A stretch of 6,676 nucleotides of DNA from assembly GCA_040387035.1 (NCBI GenBank), contig JAZKEN010000111.1, forward strand, positions 1 through 6,676. The letters run 5' to 3'. The DNA is from Methylotenera_A sp040387035. GTDB lineage: Bacteria; Pseudomonadota; Gammaproteobacteria; Burkholderiales; Methylophilaceae. The notes under the pieces were generated by a model that made no database searches, was not told the origin of the DNA, and worked only from the letters and a program-made list of their open reading frames with translations. Position numbers and translations under genes: made by a program. Of this stretch, positions 5,882 through 6,676 are shown piece by piece (position 1 is the first letter of the stretch; every line of letters starts with the position of its first letter).

Positions 5882-6508
5882 CTAACTTAATTGGTTGGCA
5901 AAGTCATGATTCACATCACGGTGGCCAGCTTCATCGGCGCGCACAACGATAATCACATCGCGCAATTTGGCGTCTGGCTGCAAATGCCAATAATCGATGG
6001 CCAACTGTGGCGCCGGCACATTTTCATATTTGCCGCTATCCACGCCTGCCAGGTATTCGGTATAGCTGTAAACCGCTTCTTCTTCAAAATAACCCACCAC
6101 GCGGTGCGCGGTTTTCGCTGAGATTAAATACAGTAAAAAGAAACAGTTATAAAAAACGCCTTGTGCAATCAATATCAGCAAGCGCTCAAAAGCGCTAGGT
6201 TTGGCGATTTCAATAAAGGTCATCAGGTGCATGCGTTCATTTTCGGCTTCATCCAACAGGGTGCGTATCCAGCCCTTATCCGACTGCATGCGGCGCAATG
6301 AGTGCAGGTGCTGCAAGGTGCCGCCAACCATGCCTGGCACCCCGGCGATGGTTTCCAGCACCACCGCGCGATGACCGTAGCGCTCGCTAAAAAAAGTATC
6401 CGCAAAAAAACGCATGGCTTTGGTAAAGCTATAAGCGAAATTATCTGAAAAACCGACCGGTTTTTGGTGTTGGTTCAGGTCCACTTGTAGTGCATCATTA
6501 GGTGTCAT
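5882..6508 (-). CDS. aox: alternative oxidase (cyanide-insensitive quinol oxidase)
   Basis: A 208-residue di-iron alternative oxidase, a monotopic membrane-bound enzyme that oxidises ubiquinol and reduces O2 to water without pumping protons. All six expected iron ligands are visible: Glu52 (VLETIAGVPGM), Glu91 and His94 (NERMH), Glu142 in FEEEAVYSYT (assigned by its 51-residue spacing from Glu91), and Glu193 and His196 (RADEAGHRDVNH). Tyr149 matches the conserved tyrosine near the di-iron site. The protein covers the catalytic core only and lacks the N-terminal extension that carries regulatory cysteines in plant enzymes, as is usual for bacterial AOX. The ATG start has AAAAAAGG 9 nt upstream. 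It stands alone on the minus strand, tail-to-tail with the SemiSWEET gene and with a promoter facing away beyond its 5' side. AOX is patchily distributed in bacteria and may be horizontally acquired, but composition here does not visibly differ from neighbours. Confidence 0.95.
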   Translation of the reverse strand: MTPNDALQVDLNQHQKPVGFSDNFAYSFTKAMRFFADTFFSERYGHRAVVLETIAGVPGMVGGTLQHLHSLRRMQSDKGWIRTLLDEAENERMHLMTFIEIAKPSAFERLLILIAQGVFYNCFFLLYLISAKTAHRVVGYFEEEAVYSYTEYLAGVDSGKYENVPAPQLAIDYWHLQPDAKLRDVIIVVRADEAGHRDVNHDFANQLS

Positions 6509-6542
6509 ACAAAAGCGCCTTTTTTAAGCTATATCGCTATTA

Positions 6543-6558
6543 AGGCATTAATTTGCCT
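6543..6558. promoter_or_regulatory. imperfect inverted repeat AGGCA-N6-TGCCT upstream of the oxidase gene
   Basis: Five-bp arms AGGCA (6543-6547) and TGCCT (6554-6558) flank an AT-only 6-bp centre, 35-50 bp upstream of the oxidase start. This is where an operator or leader hairpin could control it. No T-run follows, so it is not a terminator. No FNR (TTGAT-N4-ATCAA) or other known site was recognised in this region. Confidence 0.35.
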
Positions 6559-6606
6559 GAATTGTTGCAATAACTTTGATTTATCTGACTATTTTGTGCA
6601 ATCAGA

Positions 6607-6635
6607 TTGATTTACAAAGCCTTATTGACTATAAT
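6607..6635 (+). promoter_or_regulatory. sigma70 promoter for a gene beyond the right edge
   Basis: A -35 box TTGATT (6607-6612) and a perfect -10 box TATAAT (6630-6635) are separated by exactly 17 bp. Transcription would start near 6642 and run rightward, divergent from the oxidase gene. An 11-bp palindrome CAATC-A-GATTG (6599-6609) overlaps the -35 box and could be an operator. The remaining 35 bases are a leader with no ATG, so the product is not visible. Confidence 0.7.
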
Positions 6636-6676
6636 CGCGTACTTTTCAACCCTTGCCACACCGACAGCATATCGGG

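Noticed and set aside
5891..6198. Plus-strand open frames inside the oxidase gene
   Set aside because: They are shadows of the alternative oxidase frame, whose iron-ligand motifs are all intact on the minus strand.
6565..6580. TTTGATTTATC near the oxidase as an FNR site
   Set aside because: Only one half-site (TTGAT) fits; the ATCAA half at the required 4-bp spacing is missing.
6661..6676. CCGA...TCGG hairpin at the right edge as the start of a structured leader or riboswitch
   Set aside because: Only a 4-bp stem is visible before the sequence ends, which is expected by chance; it cannot be assessed without more sequence.

Overview
This 6.7 kb window looks like an ordinary chromosomal segment of a Gram-negative betaproteobacterium, probably of the Methylophilaceae (Methylotenera/Methylophilus-like). 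I infer this from moderately AT-rich intergenic DNA around mid-GC genes, from the betaproteobacterial look of the proteins, and from an aspartate-type aminotransferase lying near and divergent to uvrB. The genus is a guess from memory and was not checked by any search.

Layout, left to right. The 5' part of a tRNA-Asn gene runs off the left edge on the minus strand, behind a near-consensus sigma70 promoter. About 300 bp of non-coding DNA with small repeats follows, then a small DUF421/YetF-type membrane protein (+). It converges on a class I/II aminotransferase (-) across a strong bidirectional hairpin terminator. Upstream of the aminotransferase, also on the minus strand and separated by its own terminator, is an exported trypsin-fold serine protease with C-terminal TPR repeats. 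A 220 bp divergent control region with a 16-bp palindrome separates it from uvrB (+, GTG start). A SemiSWEET sugar-transporter subunit (+) follows uvrB. It converges, with only 8 bp between stop codons, on an alternative oxidase (AOX) gene (-). The right edge holds the AOX upstream region and an outward-facing sigma70 promoter for a gene beyond the window.

The genes do not form one pathway. They are mostly single-gene units for housekeeping (Asn tRNA, amino-acid transamination, nucleotide excision repair) mixed with accessory functions (DUF421 protein, periplasmic protease, sugar-uniporter-like protein, non-proton-pumping terminal oxidase). I see no mobile element, CRISPR array, prophage or defence system. 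The best candidates for a second look are the bacterial AOX with its inverted-repeat-containing upstream region, the protease-TPR protein with a C-terminal cysteine pair, and the uncharacterised palindromes in three intergenic regions. I did not find a convincing undescribed multi-gene system here.
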